DNA from: Achromobacter sp. RTa
GTDB taxonomy: Bacteria > Pseudomonadota > Gammaproteobacteria > Burkholderiales > Burkholderiaceae_B
Assembly (NCBI RefSeq): GCF_000757485.1
Contig: NZ_JPYO01000042.1
Coordinates: 186,197-250,196, forward strand
DNA: 64,000 nt
Direction of reading: 5' to 3'
Positions within the stretch are counted from its first letter, which is position 1. The number at the start of each line of letters is the position of its first letter. Under the pieces are notes generated by a model. The model had not been told where the DNA came from, ran no database searches, and saw only the letters and a list, made by a program, of their open reading frames with translations. This document shows positions 7,013-15,606 of the stretch, one piece after another. A program made the translations under genes and the position numbers.

Positions 7013-9188
7013 GGCTGGCGCTCAGGCTGTAGGTGCGCGGGTCGCCCGCCTTCACGTAATCCGAGGACTGGTACAGCCAATAGCGCTTGTCCGCCAGGTT
7101 GTTGATGCCGGCGCGGAAAGTGGTCTCGTAGCCGTAGATCCACGTGTCGTAGGTGGCGCCGATATTGACGATGGCGTAATCGTCCACCTGGACCTTATTG
7201 GACGCCCCCAGCATGGCGCTGCCCGTGTATTTCACGTCGGCCCGCAGCTTCAGGCCGGGCAGTTGCGGCACCGCATAGGCGACCTGCGCCGCGGCCGTGA
7301 ACTTGGGCGCCCCGGCGACGCGGTTGCCCGTGAAGTCGGCCCCTTTTTTGTATTCGGTGTCCAGGAACATCACGCTGCCGCCCACGTTCCAATTCGTGCC
7401 GATGCGGGTGGAGGCTCCCAGCTCCAGGCCCTGGTAGATGGATTTCCCGTCCTGCACCAGCTCGTTGGCAGCGTTGGCGTATTCCGCTTTCTTCTCGATC
7501 CGGAACAGCGCCGCGGTCGCCGCCCAGTCGCCCTGGCTGGTCTTGATGCCGAGCTCGTACTGTTTGCTTTTGAGCGGATCGAGCAATTCGCCGAAGTTCG
7601 CGTAGGTGTTGCCGACCGACGAGCCGGGTTCCAGCGATTCGATGTAGCTCGCGTAGGCCATCGTCTGCGGCGTGATGTTGTACATCAGCGCCAGCGTCGG
7701 CGTGAGCACCCCGTTCTTGTCGTAGGTCGAGGAGCGCGCGCCCGTCGCGTCGAAACCGACCTGCTCGTAGTCGGTATAGCGCACGCCGCCCAGCACGGAC
7801 CAGCCGCCGGTCAGGTCTATCGTGTCGCTGGCGAACAGCGCCTTCTGCGTGATCTCGGCGGCGCGGTACAGATCCAGGCTGCCTTCGCTGTAGTAGGTGT
7901 TGGTGTTCTGGGAACGCAGATTGCCGGTGCCCTGCAGCTGATAGACGCCGTTGGAACTGTAGTCGTTCTTCTGCTTCTGCCACGAGGCGCCCGCCACCAC
8001 CTGGTGCTTGAGGGGGCCGGTGGCGAACCGGCCCTCCACCATGCCCTGCCACTGGTTGTAGGCATAGGCTTCGCCGTAGTCCGAGCGGTAGTCGTCGTAG
8101 TCGCCCGCCTGGTTCTGCAGGAACAGCACCGACTCGTTGCGCCGGGTGCGCGTGGAGCTGTAGCTATAGTCGGTGCGCACCGTCCAGTTGTCGGAAAGGC
8201 GGTACTTCAGCCCGGTCGAATAGAAGCGAAACTTGTTGTCCGCATACGGGCCCTCGCCCACCATCCGGCCGTTGTCGTTGCGCACCGGCGACGGCAGCTC
8301 GGAGCCTTCCATCGCGCCTGCGTAGATGGTGGGTTCTTGGCGGATCGCCTTGCGGTCCTGGTAGATGGACTGAAAGTCCCAGGTCAGCCTGTCGGTCAGG
8401 CGCGCGTCCAGCGCCAGCGACACCGAATCCTGGTAGAGAGAACCGCCGTTGTAGGTATTGCCTTCGTCGTGCGTGGCGTTCAGGCGGTAGCCGAAGCGGC
8501 CGCTCTCGCCCACGCGGCCGCCCAGATCCACGTGTTCGCGCAGCAGCCCCTTGGACACGTAGCCCAGCTCGATGGTGCGCACAGGCTCGTCGGTGGGCTT
8601 CTTGGTGACGTAATTGATCAGCCCCCCGGGGGACCCGAAGCCGTACATGAAGCCCGACGCGCCCTTGAGCAGGTCGATCTGCTCGAAGTGCTCGTAGGGG
8701 AGGGTCGTGACATAGCTCAGGAATGGCTTGCCGTCGATGCGGTAGGAGTTCTGCCAGTCCAGCGGCAGGCCGCGCACGCTGAGATAGCTTGCCCATGCGC
8801 CATATGACGCGCTGTTGTCCGTCACGGAGGCGTCCAGGGCAAACACGTCGCCCAGCTTGTTGACCTGCCGCTCCTCGATGTCCGCCGCCGTCACGACCGT
8901 GGTGGAGAACGGCGTCTCCAGCTGGCTGCGGTCGCCCAGCGCGCCGGCATTTACCGGCGCCGAAAGGTGCTCGAGCGTATCGTCCAGCGCCGTCGCGTTC
9001 ACGGTGACGGCGGGAAGCTGCGCCACGCCCTGCGGGTCCTGGGCGGCGTCGGACGGCGGCAGGGCGGACTGGGCGTGCGCGCCGGCGGAATGGGCGATGC
9101 CCAGCGTCAGGACTAGCGCGCAAGGCGCAATGGTGAACCGTGCTTGCTTGCGCGCACGGCACTTCCGGGTGGAAGCGGAACGGACCAC
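7002..9188 (-). CDS. TonB-dependent siderophore receptor
   Basis: This 728-residue outer-membrane receptor has a signal peptide ending AGAHAQS and a plug domain with the TonB-box region LPAVTVNATA, TPFSTTVVTAADIEER, SYLSVRG and DLLKGASGFMYG(F)GSPGGLINYVTKK, the siderophore-receptor plug signature. A 22-strand barrel follows, ending in an aromatic residue (SLSASLKF). The start is GTG at 9188, chosen for the GGAG ribosome-binding site 7 nt before it. No siderophore biosynthesis or ABC uptake gene is adjacent, so it may serve xenosiderophores. The ligand is unknown. Confidence 0.92.
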   Translation of the reverse strand: MVRSASTRKCRARKQARFTIAPCALVLTLGIAHSAGAHAQSALPPSDAAQDPQGVAQLPAVTVNATALDDTLEHLSAPVNAGALGDRSQLETPFSTTVVTAADIEERQVNKLGDVFALDASVTDNSASYGAWASYLSVRGLPLDWQNSYRIDGKPFLSYVTTLPYEHFEQIDLLKGASGFMYGFGSPGGLINYVTKKPTDEPVRTIELGYVSKGLLREHVDLGGRVGESGRFGYRLNATHDEGNTYNGGSLYQDSVSLALDARLTDRLTWDFQSIYQDRKAIRQEPTIYAGAMEGSELPSPVRNDNGRMVGEGPYADNKFRFYSTGLKYRLSDNWTVRTDYSYSSTRTRRNESVLFLQNQAGDYDDYRSDYGEAYAYNQWQGMVEGRFATGPLKHQVVAGASWQKQKNDYSSNGVYQLQGTGNLRSQNTNTYYSEGSLDLYRAAEITQKALFASDTIDLTGGWSVLGGVRYTDYEQVGFDATGARSSTYDKNGVLTPTLALMYNITPQTMAYASYIESLEPGSSVGNTYANFGELLDPLKSKQYELGIKTSQGDWAATAALFRIEKKAEYANAANELVQDGKSIYQGLELGASTRIGTNWNVGGSVMFLDTEYKKGADFTGNRVAGAPKFTAAAQVAYAVPQLPGLKLRADVKYTGSAMLGASNKVQVDDYAIVNIGATYDTWIYGYETTFRAGINNLADKRYWLYQSSDYVKAGDPRTYSLSASLKF

Positions 9189-9242
9189 GTTGAATTCTCC
9201 AGAGCGGGAGGGAAAGAATATTCTAATAAATAGGACTGATTC

Positions 9243-9261
9243 GCAATTATATTATCAATCG
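9243..9261 (-). promoter_or_regulatory. AT-rich promoter with weak Fur-like sequence before the TonB receptor
   Basis: The minus strand reads ATTGATAATATAATTGC here, containing a perfect TATAAT (9251-9246) and one good Fur hexamer, GATAAT. Only one arm matches the Fur consensus well, so iron control is plausible rather than shown. No good -35 is visible at 17 bp. Confidence 0.35.
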
Positions 9262-9299
9262 CGAACTCCCTGCCCCGCCCGGGCCCGTGGTCCGCCGCG

Positions 9300-9731
9300 T
9301 CAAGACGCCGGCTTGTTCTGCAGCTGATCGCGCAACCTTTCTTCCTGTTCACGCAGTTCCGGGGTGAAGGCCTCGCCGAAGTCCTCGGCCTCGTAGACCT
9401 GGCGGATCTCGATGTCGGAATCGCCCGGCATGGGGTTGGGGCAGCGCTTCACCCAGGAAATCGCTTCCTCCAGCGATGCGCACTGCCAGAGCCAGAAGCC
9501 GGCGACCAATTCCTTGGTCTCCGCGAACGGCCCGTCGATCACGCGCCTATCCTTGCCCGAAAAACGCACGCGGACGCCTTTCGAACTGGGGTGCAGGCCC
9601 TCGCCCGCCAGCATTACGCCCGCCTTCACCAGTTCTTCATTGAACCGGCCCATATCGGCCAGCAGCTGTTCGCTGGGCATGAGGCCCGCTTCGCTGTCCG
9701 CCGTCGCTTTCACTAGCACCATGAATCGCAT
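9300..9731 (-). CDS. YCII-related (DGPF domain) protein
   Basis: The 143-residue protein starts at MRFMVLVKATADSEAG (ATG 9731, with GGAGA upstream); the frame is open further upstream but lacks homology-like sequence. It carries the DGPF motif in RRVIDGPFAETKELVAGFW and the ferredoxin-like fold pattern of YCII proteins. These are small cytoplasmic proteins, often cotranscribed with ECF sigma factors; no sigma factor is next to this one. Biochemical function is unknown. It lies downstream of the repeat-rich intergenic region at 9853-10048. Confidence 0.85.
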   Translation of the reverse strand: MRFMVLVKATADSEAGLMPSEQLLADMGRFNEELVKAGVMLAGEGLHPSSKGVRVRFSGKDRRVIDGPFAETKELVAGFWLWQCASLEEAISWVKRCPNPMPGDSDIEIRQVYEAEDFGEAFTPELREQEERLRDQLQNKPAS

Positions 9732-9852
9732 ATCCGTCTCCTTGGGTGGTTGTCGGAACATTCTCGCTCCTGCAGAACGACGAACGCCACGACGCCAATT
9801 CGACAGCGCCAGTGAAAAAAAGTGTGACTGCGGCGGTGTTTGGCGCCGCAAG

Positions 9853-9875
9853 CGTCCGACACCCCTACGAGACGG
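9853..9875 (+). repeat. 23-bp repeat, copy 1
   Basis: Reads as a degenerate copy of the 23-mer TGTCTGACACCCGTACGAGA(CGG), differing at three positions. Direct orientation with copy 2, inverted relative to copy 3. Confidence 0.75.
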
Positions 9876-9885
9876 CCATGAGAAG

Positions 9886-9908
9886 TGCCTGACACCCGTA
9901 TGAGACCA
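9886..9908 (+). repeat. 23-bp repeat, copy 2
   Basis: Second direct copy of the TGTCTGACACCCGTACGAGA type, differing at four positions from copy 3. It starts 11 bp after copy 1 ends. Confidence 0.7.
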
Positions 9909-9968
9909 TCAGTGGTTTTGCACCGGCGCCGCCGGGCGCCTGACACCTGGGGCGGCACACAACGCTAC

Positions 9969-9981
9969 GGTGTCAGACACC
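9969..9981. repeat. GGTGTC-A-GACACC palindrome
   Basis: A perfect 6-bp inverted repeat with a single central base, sharing the GTGTCAGACAC core with the flanking 23-bp repeats. A partial copy (CCTGACACC) occurs at about 9939-9947. Confidence 0.7.
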
Positions 9982-9987
9982 CGGGAA

Positions 9988-10023
9988 GGCCGGCTTTAGC
10001 GGAGGGGCCGGCTTTAGCGGAGG
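9988..10023 (+). repeat. Tandem 18-bp repeat, two perfect copies
   Basis: GGCCGGCTTTAGCGGAGG occurs twice in a row (9988-10005 and 10006-10023) and a third copy begins with GGCC. It sits between the palindrome and copy 3 of the 23-bp repeat. The whole 325-bp stretch 9732-10056 has no gene and holds only these repeats. Confidence 0.85.
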
Positions 10024-10025
10024 GG

Positions 10026-10048
10026 CCGTCTCGTACGGGTGTCAGACA
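10026..10048 (-). repeat. 23-bp repeat, copy 3 (inverted)
   Basis: CCGTCTCGTACGGGTGTCAG(ACA) is the reverse complement of the 23-mer at 9853 and 9886. It lies 8 bp before the end of the aldo/keto reductase gene, so the copies could also form a large stem after its stop codon. Confidence 0.75.
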
Positions 10049-10056
10049 ATTGCCCC

Positions 10057-11106
10057 TCAAGGGGCCGGGTTCGGCAGGCGGGCGTGGATCCGGTCGACGG
10101 CCTCCAGCACCTCTGCCGACAGCGTCACGTCCACGCTGTCGATGTTTTCCTTCAGTTGCTCCAGCGTGGTGGCGCCGATCAGGTTGCTGGTCACGAACGG
10201 GCGCTGATTGACCCAGGCCAGGGCCAGATGGGTCGGCGCAAGCCCGTGCTCGCGCGCCAGTTGCACGTACTCGCGCGTGGCGGCTTCGGCTCGTTCGTTG
10301 CTGTAACGGGTGAACCGCGTGTAGAGCGTCAAACGGGCGCCGGCGGGACGCGCGCCGTCCAGGTATTTGCCGCAGAGCATGCCCATCGCCAGCGGGGAAT
10401 ACGCTAACAGGCCGACGTCTTCATGATGGGTGAACTCCGACAGGCCGATCTCGAAGACGCGGTTCAGCAGGTTGTACGGGTTCTGGATCGACGCGATGCG
10501 CGGCAGGCCTTTGGTTTCCGCATGGCGCAGGAACTGGCCCACGCCCCAGGGGGTTTCGTTCGACACGCCGACGTGGCGCACCTTGCCGGCGCGCACGAAG
10601 TCCTGCAGCACTTCCAGCGTTTCCTCGATCGGCACGGTGTATTCGTCCTTCACCCAGGGATAGGACAGTTTTCCGAACGTGGCGGTGCTGCGGTCGGGCC
10701 AGTGCAGCTGGTAGAGATCCAGGTAGTCCGTCTGCAGGCGCTTCAGGCTGGCGTCCAGGGCCGCGGTCAGGTTCTTGCGGTCCAGGAAGGTCTTGCCGTC
10801 GCGGATGTGGCCGGGGCGCTTGGCGTCGCGCACCGGGCCCGCCGCCTTGCTGGCCAGCACGACGTCGTGGCGGCGCTTGCTCCGCGCCAGCCAGGTGCCG
10901 ATATAGGTCTCGGTCAGGCCCTGGGTCTCAGGCTTCGGAGGCACCGGGTACATCTCGGCGGCGTCGATCAGGTTGACGCCGCGCTCCAGGGCGTAATCCA
11001 GTTGCTGGTGGGCCTGGGCTTCGGTGTTCTGCTCGCCCCAGGTCATGGTGCCCAGCCCGATCAGGCTGACGTCCAGGTCGGTGCGGCCGAGTTTGCGGTA
11101 TTTCAA
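10057..11106 (-). CDS. NADP-dependent aldo/keto reductase (Tas type)
   Basis: The 349-residue protein starts at TTG 11106, giving (M)KYRKLGRTDLDVSLIGLGTM directly after a GGAG site; no ATG is available near this conserved N-terminus, and the longer upstream frame is antisense to the DUF4239 gene. Aldo/keto reductase landmarks: Asp/Tyr of the catalytic tetrad in NLIDAAEMYPVPPKPE, Lys in VVLASKAAG, His in YQLHWPD, and the NADPH-binding C-terminal region with NLIGATTLEQLKENI. The PPKPETQG insertion is typical of the Tas/MocA group. Reduces carbonyl substrates in the cytoplasm; the physiological substrate is unknown. Confidence 0.92.
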   Translation of the reverse strand: MKYRKLGRTDLDVSLIGLGTMTWGEQNTEAQAHQQLDYALERGVNLIDAAEMYPVPPKPETQGLTETYIGTWLARSKRRHDVVLASKAAGPVRDAKRPGHIRDGKTFLDRKNLTAALDASLKRLQTDYLDLYQLHWPDRSTATFGKLSYPWVKDEYTVPIEETLEVLQDFVRAGKVRHVGVSNETPWGVGQFLRHAETKGLPRIASIQNPYNLLNRVFEIGLSEFTHHEDVGLLAYSPLAMGMLCGKYLDGARPAGARLTLYTRFTRYSNERAEAATREYVQLAREHGLAPTHLALAWVNQRPFVTSNLIGATTLEQLKENIDSVDVTLSAEVLEAVDRIHARLPNPAP

Positions 11107-11229
11107 GTTCTGCTCCGTGCGGGATGGCGTACAAGGAAGGCAACACCTTACTCCAAGATTCCTTTCTGGCGCCTGGAGGACTGCGGGTAAACGGCCCTTG
11201 CCCGCCCCGCTCGAATCGGCATACGCTTG

Positions 11230-12039
11230 ATGCCCGACCGACTCCGGGAAACCAACGTGCTGCGGGAAATCGACGAGACCTATATATTTTTCATCTGCGT
11301 CGTCGTCTTCCTGGCGATCATCGAGCTCTGCTTCCGCCTGGGCCGCAAGCAGCGCAAGGCTTCCGACGAAACGGCCAAGGCCCACATAGGCGGGCTGCAG
11401 ACCGCCTTGCTCGGCCTGCTGGCGCTGCTGCTGGGCTTTACCTTCGCGATGTCGGTCACGCGTTTCGAGGCCCGCAAGAACCTGGTGCTGGAAGAAGCCA
11501 ACGCCATAGGCAACGCCTACTGGCGCTCCCAGCTGCTTCCTCCCGCCGCCCGCGATCCGATCGCGGCCCTGCTGCTGGAGTACGCCACGACGGCGCTGGA
11601 TTTCCACGACGCGGACAACGACAGCGCCCGCCTGGCCACGGCCGGCGCCACCTCGCGGCGCATCGAGCGCCAGATCCGCTCCACGGCGGCCAGCGTCCTG
11701 GAATCGCCGCCGTCGATCTCCGCCGTCATGTTCATCCAGGCCATCAACGAGATGGCGCAGGTCAACGAAAAGCGCCGGGTCGCGCTGGAGAACCACGTGC
11801 CGGAGCCCGTGTTCTACCTGCTGTTCATCGTCACTTCCGGGGCCATGGCGTTCATCGCCTATGGAACCGGCCTGCAAAAACGCAGGCGGATCATTTCCAC
11901 AGGATTGTTCGCCACGCTGATCGCCCTGGTCCTGACCTTCATCCTCGACATCGACCAGCCCGCCTCCGGTGTCATTACGGTCAGCCAGGAAACCATGCTG
12001 CGGATGAAGGCGACGCTGGAGCAGGAACAAGGGCGCTAG
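11230..12039 (+). CDS. DUF4239 (bestrophin-like) membrane protein
   Basis: The 269-residue protein starts at ATG 11230 (a TTG directly before it is an alternative). Predicted membrane segments lie near residues 18-36 (FFICVVVFLAIIELCF), 60-77 (ALLGLLALLLGFTFAMSV), 190-207 and 217-236, the 2+2 arrangement of DUF4239. The conserved LLGFTFAMSVTRFEARKNLV with EANAIGNAYWRSQLLP after it matches the family core. Function is unknown; the family is sometimes called bestrophin-like because of topology. Divergent from the aldo/keto reductase, convergent with the second TonB receptor. Confidence 0.82.
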   Translation: MPDRLRETNVLREIDETYIFFICVVVFLAIIELCFRLGRKQRKASDETAKAHIGGLQTALLGLLALLLGFTFAMSVTRFEARKNLVLEEANAIGNAYWRSQLLPPAARDPIAALLLEYATTALDFHDADNDSARLATAGATSRRIERQIRSTAASVLESPPSISAVMFIQAINEMAQVNEKRRVALENHVPEPVFYLLFIVTSGAMAFIAYGTGLQKRRRIISTGLFATLIALVLTFILDIDQPASGVITVSQETMLRMKATLEQEQGR

Positions 12040-12082
12040 GCCCGGCGGCCTCGACGCGCCCCGCTCCTGCCGCCGCCGACCG

Positions 12083-14263
12083 TCAGTACTGGTAGCGCAT
12101 CGTCAGCATCGCGCTGCGGCCCGCGCCCCAGGCGCCCTGGCTATAGAAGCCGATCTGGCTGTAGTACTTGCGATCGAACAGATTATTGACGTTGAGCTGC
12201 GCGCTCAGGTTGCGGTTGAAGCGGTAGCGGGCCATCAGGTTGGTGATGGCATAGCTGCCCTGCCCCACCCGCTCGTCGCCGTTGGGGCCGCTGGCGATGG
12301 TGTAAACATGGCTCTGCCAGTTCACGCCGCCGCCCACGGTCAGGCGGTTCCAGCCGCCCGGCAGTTGGTAGGTGGTGAACAGGCGCACCAGGCTGCGCGG
12401 CTGGTCGGTCTGGATGGCGTTGCCGTCGCCGTCCCGGGCGGTCCAGTGCGACCAGCCGGCGGCGAGATTCCAGCCCGGCATCACTTCGCCCGAGACTTCC
12501 AGGTCGAAGCCCCGGCTGCGGGTGCCCTGCGCCGCGGTGTAGGCCTGGTTGACGGAGCCCGGCACCATGTAGCCCGGGTCGACCTGGGCCACGTTGTCCT
12601 GCTCTATCTGGAACACGGCGGCGCTGGCATTCAGCTTGCCGTCCAGGAATTCGCCCTTGATGCCCGCCTCGTACGACTTGCCTTCCAGCGGGTCGAGCCA
12701 GTTGCCGTTGCGGTCCTGGTAGCTTTGCGGGTTGAAGATCCCGGTATAGCTGACATAGGCCGTGTAGTTCTCGTTGATGTCGTAGAGCAGGCCGGCATAC
12801 GGAATGAACTCGCTCTTGTCGAAGGACGTGTGGTCGCCCCCGCCGAAGCCCACGGAATCCGTCTTCCAGGTGCTGTAGCGGCCGCCCACGATGAGCTTCA
12901 ACGGATCCGCGAGGTTCAGGCGCAGCGCGCCGTACCAGCCGGTCTGCTTGGTGGTGTAGCGAGTCGCGGTCGTGGAAGAGTCGCTCCAGTCCGGTTCCGG
13001 ATACGAGCCGTCCCAATCCAGGAAATTGCCCACCGGCGCCACGGACAGGGCTGAGCGGTAATCGAAGTCGGCGTACTGGCGGTTGAAGCTCGCGCCCACC
13101 ACGGCCTCGTGGCGGCGGCCGAACAACGTGAACGGGCCCGAGGCCTTGAGGTCCACGCTGTTCTGCTTGCGGTCGCCCAGGTACCACGCGGGCGACGCGC
13201 CCATGCCCAGGCCGGTTTCGCGATCGGGCCAGCCATACAGGTACAGCAGCTTCGCGTCCATTTCGTTCTTGGAATGCGAGCCCACGGCATGCACGGTCCA
13301 GCCATTGTCGAAGCGGTGCTCCAGGCTGGCGAACGCGCCCTGGGTGGTGCTGCCCCATGAGGACCAGTCCGCGCCCGTGTTCAGCGACCGGACCCAGTCG
13401 GTGCGGCTGCCGTCCGCGTACCACAGCGGGAAACCGCCCCAGTTGCTGCGCTTGGGATCGTTGTCCTGGTAGTTGAAACCCACGCTCAGCGTGGTGTTCG
13501 AAGTGATATCGGCATCCACCACGCCGTAGAAGATCTTCTTCTTGTTCTGGTAGCCGTCCAGATAGGAATGGTTGTCCTGGTAGGCCGACACGATCCGGCC
13601 GCGCACATTGCCGTTGGCGCTCAGCGGCGTGGACAGGTCCAGCGTCCCGCGGTAGGTATCCCAATTGCCCGCGCTGACGCTCATGTCGGCCGTGAACTCG
13701 CGGCTGGTGGCGTGCTTGCGCACCAGGTTGATGGAGGCCGAGGGATTGCCGGTGCCGGACATCAGGCCCGTGGCGCCGCGCACGACTTCGACGCGGTCGT
13801 AGATGATGGGATCCAGCGCGGACTCCCCCGCGGCGTAGCCGGTGTCGAAACTCGTGGGGATCCCGTCATACATGTAGTTGCTGACGCTGAACCCTCGGGA
13901 ATTGAAGGAATAACGCTCGCTATCGTAGTTCTGCACGGATATGCCGGGCGTGCTGGCCATCACGTCGACGAGGGAAAGCATGTTCTCGTCTTCCATGCGC
14001 TGGCGCGTGACCACCGTGACGGACTGCGGCGTTTCCCGCAGCGTCAGCGGCATGCCGGTGCTGGCGGCGGTGGCGCGTGGCGTGTATGAGCCGGTGCCTT
14101 CCGTGGTCGTCGGATCCGAGTCTCCCAGCACCTGCACCGTGGGCAGAGTGGCGACATTGCCTTCCTGAGCGGTGGCCGCTCCGCAGGCCAGCGCCATGAG
14201 CACCAGGAAGGAGGTGCGCCGAAGCGCGAAAAGTTGACGGCTGGCGTTCCGATGTCTTTGCAT
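12083..14263 (-). CDS. TonB-dependent siderophore receptor, FhuE/FpvA-like
   Basis: The 726-residue receptor has a signal peptide ending CGAATAQ. Plug-domain features include RETPQSVTVVTRQRMEDENM, STPGISVQNYDSERYSFNSR(G) and VEVVRGATGLMSGTGNPSAS, the arrangement of ferric-hydroxamate receptors such as FhuE and FpvA, including ASINLVRKHAT after the plug. The barrel ends in MRYQY, an aromatic terminus. Gene start at ATG 14263 with a GGGGA site. A strong Fur box lies about 50 bp upstream, so iron repression is likely. No transport partner or siderophore synthase is in the window. Confidence 0.93.
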   Translation of the reverse strand: MQRHRNASRQLFALRRTSFLVLMALACGAATAQEGNVATLPTVQVLGDSDPTTTEGTGSYTPRATAASTGMPLTLRETPQSVTVVTRQRMEDENMLSLVDVMASTPGISVQNYDSERYSFNSRGFSVSNYMYDGIPTSFDTGYAAGESALDPIIYDRVEVVRGATGLMSGTGNPSASINLVRKHATSREFTADMSVSAGNWDTYRGTLDLSTPLSANGNVRGRIVSAYQDNHSYLDGYQNKKKIFYGVVDADITSNTTLSVGFNYQDNDPKRSNWGGFPLWYADGSRTDWVRSLNTGADWSSWGSTTQGAFASLEHRFDNGWTVHAVGSHSKNEMDAKLLYLYGWPDRETGLGMGASPAWYLGDRKQNSVDLKASGPFTLFGRRHEAVVGASFNRQYADFDYRSALSVAPVGNFLDWDGSYPEPDWSDSSTTATRYTTKQTGWYGALRLNLADPLKLIVGGRYSTWKTDSVGFGGGDHTSFDKSEFIPYAGLLYDINENYTAYVSYTGIFNPQSYQDRNGNWLDPLEGKSYEAGIKGEFLDGKLNASAAVFQIEQDNVAQVDPGYMVPGSVNQAYTAAQGTRSRGFDLEVSGEVMPGWNLAAGWSHWTARDGDGNAIQTDQPRSLVRLFTTYQLPGGWNRLTVGGGVNWQSHVYTIASGPNGDERVGQGSYAITNLMARYRFNRNLSAQLNVNNLFDRKYYSQIGFYSQGAWGAGRSAMLTMRYQY

Positions 14264-14310
14264 TTGTGACTTTCCCCTTGACGACGTTTCAAATCGACGG
14301 GAAGTTTAAT

Positions 14311-14329
14311 GCAAATGATTCTCATGCGT
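14311..14329 (-). promoter_or_regulatory. Fur box before the FhuE/FpvA-like receptor
   Basis: GCAAATGATTCTCATGCGT resembles the symmetric Fur operator (AATGATNNTCATT core, arms AAATGA and TCAT). It lies 48 bp upstream of the receptor start codon. The rest of the 240-bp interval 14264-14503 shows no gene. Confidence 0.75.
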
Positions 14330-14503
14330 TTTAATATTATCGTCAGCTTTTGGGCTGAAACATGTCCCTATTTGCTAGTGGAAATCAGGGGGCCCGGGCC
14401 GGGCGTGGCAAGCGGAACCAGGTCCGCCCACGCCGCCCGCCGCAGGTATGAAGAAATGCAGTGCCCCGCCGTGATGGGCGCAGGCAGAAGAGAAACTCGA
14501 CAG

Positions 14504-15499
14504 CTAGGCGGCGGACCCTGCGGCCGCCGGCGCGACGGCGGCCTCGCCCGCGGCCGGAGTCCTCTCAGCGAGCGATTCCAGCAGTTCGGCCGAAGGCACG
14601 AAGAACAGCCCGCCCGTGACCGCGCGGCTGTAGTCGAGCAGGCGGTCGTAGTTGCCTGCAGGCCGCCCGACGAACATGTTTTCCAGCATCTGCTCGATGG
14701 GCGCGGGCGAACGCGCGTAGCCGATGAAATAGGTGCCGAATTCCCCCGAGCCCGGCCGGCCGAAGGGCATGTTGTCGCGCAGGATCTTCACTTCCTGCCC
14801 GTTTTCCTCGAGGGTGGTCAGCGCGCTGTGGGAGGACGAGGGCTTGATGTCGTCGTCGAGCTCCACGTTGGAGAACTTGTGGCGGCCGATGATGCCTTCC
14901 TGGCTTTCCACGCTGAGCGAATTCCAGGCCGTCATGTCGTGCAGGTACTTCTGCACCAGCACATAGCTGCCGCCGGCGAACTCGGCATCCTCGTCGCCGA
15001 TGACGGTGAAATCGACCGCTTCGCGCCCTTCCGGATTCTCGGTTCCGTCGACGAAGCCGATGATGGCTCGCCGGTCGAAGTAGCGGAAGCCGTGGACTTC
15101 GTCCACGACAGTCACGGCGTCGCCCAGGCCGTTGCACAGCAGCGTGGCGAGCTCGAAACAGAAATCCATCGAATCCGCGCGGATGTGCAGCAGGATGTCG
15201 CCCGGCGTCGCGACGGCGACGCGCTCGCCCGAGCCGAATTCACGGAAGGGATGCAGCGCCGCCGGGCGCGGCGATCCGAAGAGCGTGTCCCATGCGTTGG
15301 AACTGAACGCGCAGACACAGGACAGGTTTTGCTCGGGCGCGCGCGAGCTCACCGTGCGCACGAGGTTGGCGACGTCTTCGCACCAGCCCCGCACCGTCTC
15401 GGCGGCAGCGGGGCCCGCGTTGAGGGTGGCGACCAGGAAGATCGCGTGGCGCGTGGTCGAATTGTGTACGGCTTGGGACAGGGGCTGAGTATCGGACAT
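14504..15499 (-). CDS. Dyp-type heme peroxidase (YfeX-like)
   Basis: The 331-residue protein carries the DyP signature GFVDGTENP with Asp151, the proximal heme His224 in SSSHSALTTL, and the distal Arg241 in KILRDNMPFG. The region between (GGSYVLVQKYLHDM, IIGRHKF) matches the class B/YfeX group. There is no signal peptide, so it is cytoplasmic; an Ala-rich tail follows the domain. YfeX-type enzymes oxidise dyes and porphyrinogens and have been linked to heme or iron handling, which fits a location next to a siderophore receptor, though the two have separate promoters. Confidence 0.92.
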   Translation of the reverse strand: MSDTQPLSQAVHNSTTRHAIFLVATLNAGPAAAETVRGWCEDVANLVRTVSSRAPEQNLSCVCAFSSNAWDTLFGSPRPAALHPFREFGSGERVAVATPGDILLHIRADSMDFCFELATLLCNGLGDAVTVVDEVHGFRYFDRRAIIGFVDGTENPEGREAVDFTVIGDEDAEFAGGSYVLVQKYLHDMTAWNSLSVESQEGIIGRHKFSNVELDDDIKPSSSHSALTTLEENGQEVKILRDNMPFGRPGSGEFGTYFIGYARSPAPIEQMLENMFVGRPAGNYDRLLDYSRAVTGGLFFVPSAELLESLAERTPAAGEAAVAPAAAGSAA

Positions 15500-15606
15500 C
15501 GGATCTGAAACCTTGGAAACGGGCGCGAGGCGCGGAAGAAAAAGGCCAGTCCGATTCTAAGCGCGGATCATGGCAGTGTGAACTTCCGCCCAGGCGGAAG
15601 CCCCGC

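Noticed and set aside
7263-8807. Plus-strand open frame of 514 codons
   Set aside because: Antisense to the TonB-dependent receptor, whose plug and barrel motifs are unmistakable; the translation is low-complexity Val/Arg/Gly/His.
11107-12030. Upstream extension of the aldo/keto reductase frame
   Set aside because: The added sequence is antisense to the DUF4239 gene. The conserved reductase N-terminus begins at the TTG at 11106 with a ribosome-binding site.
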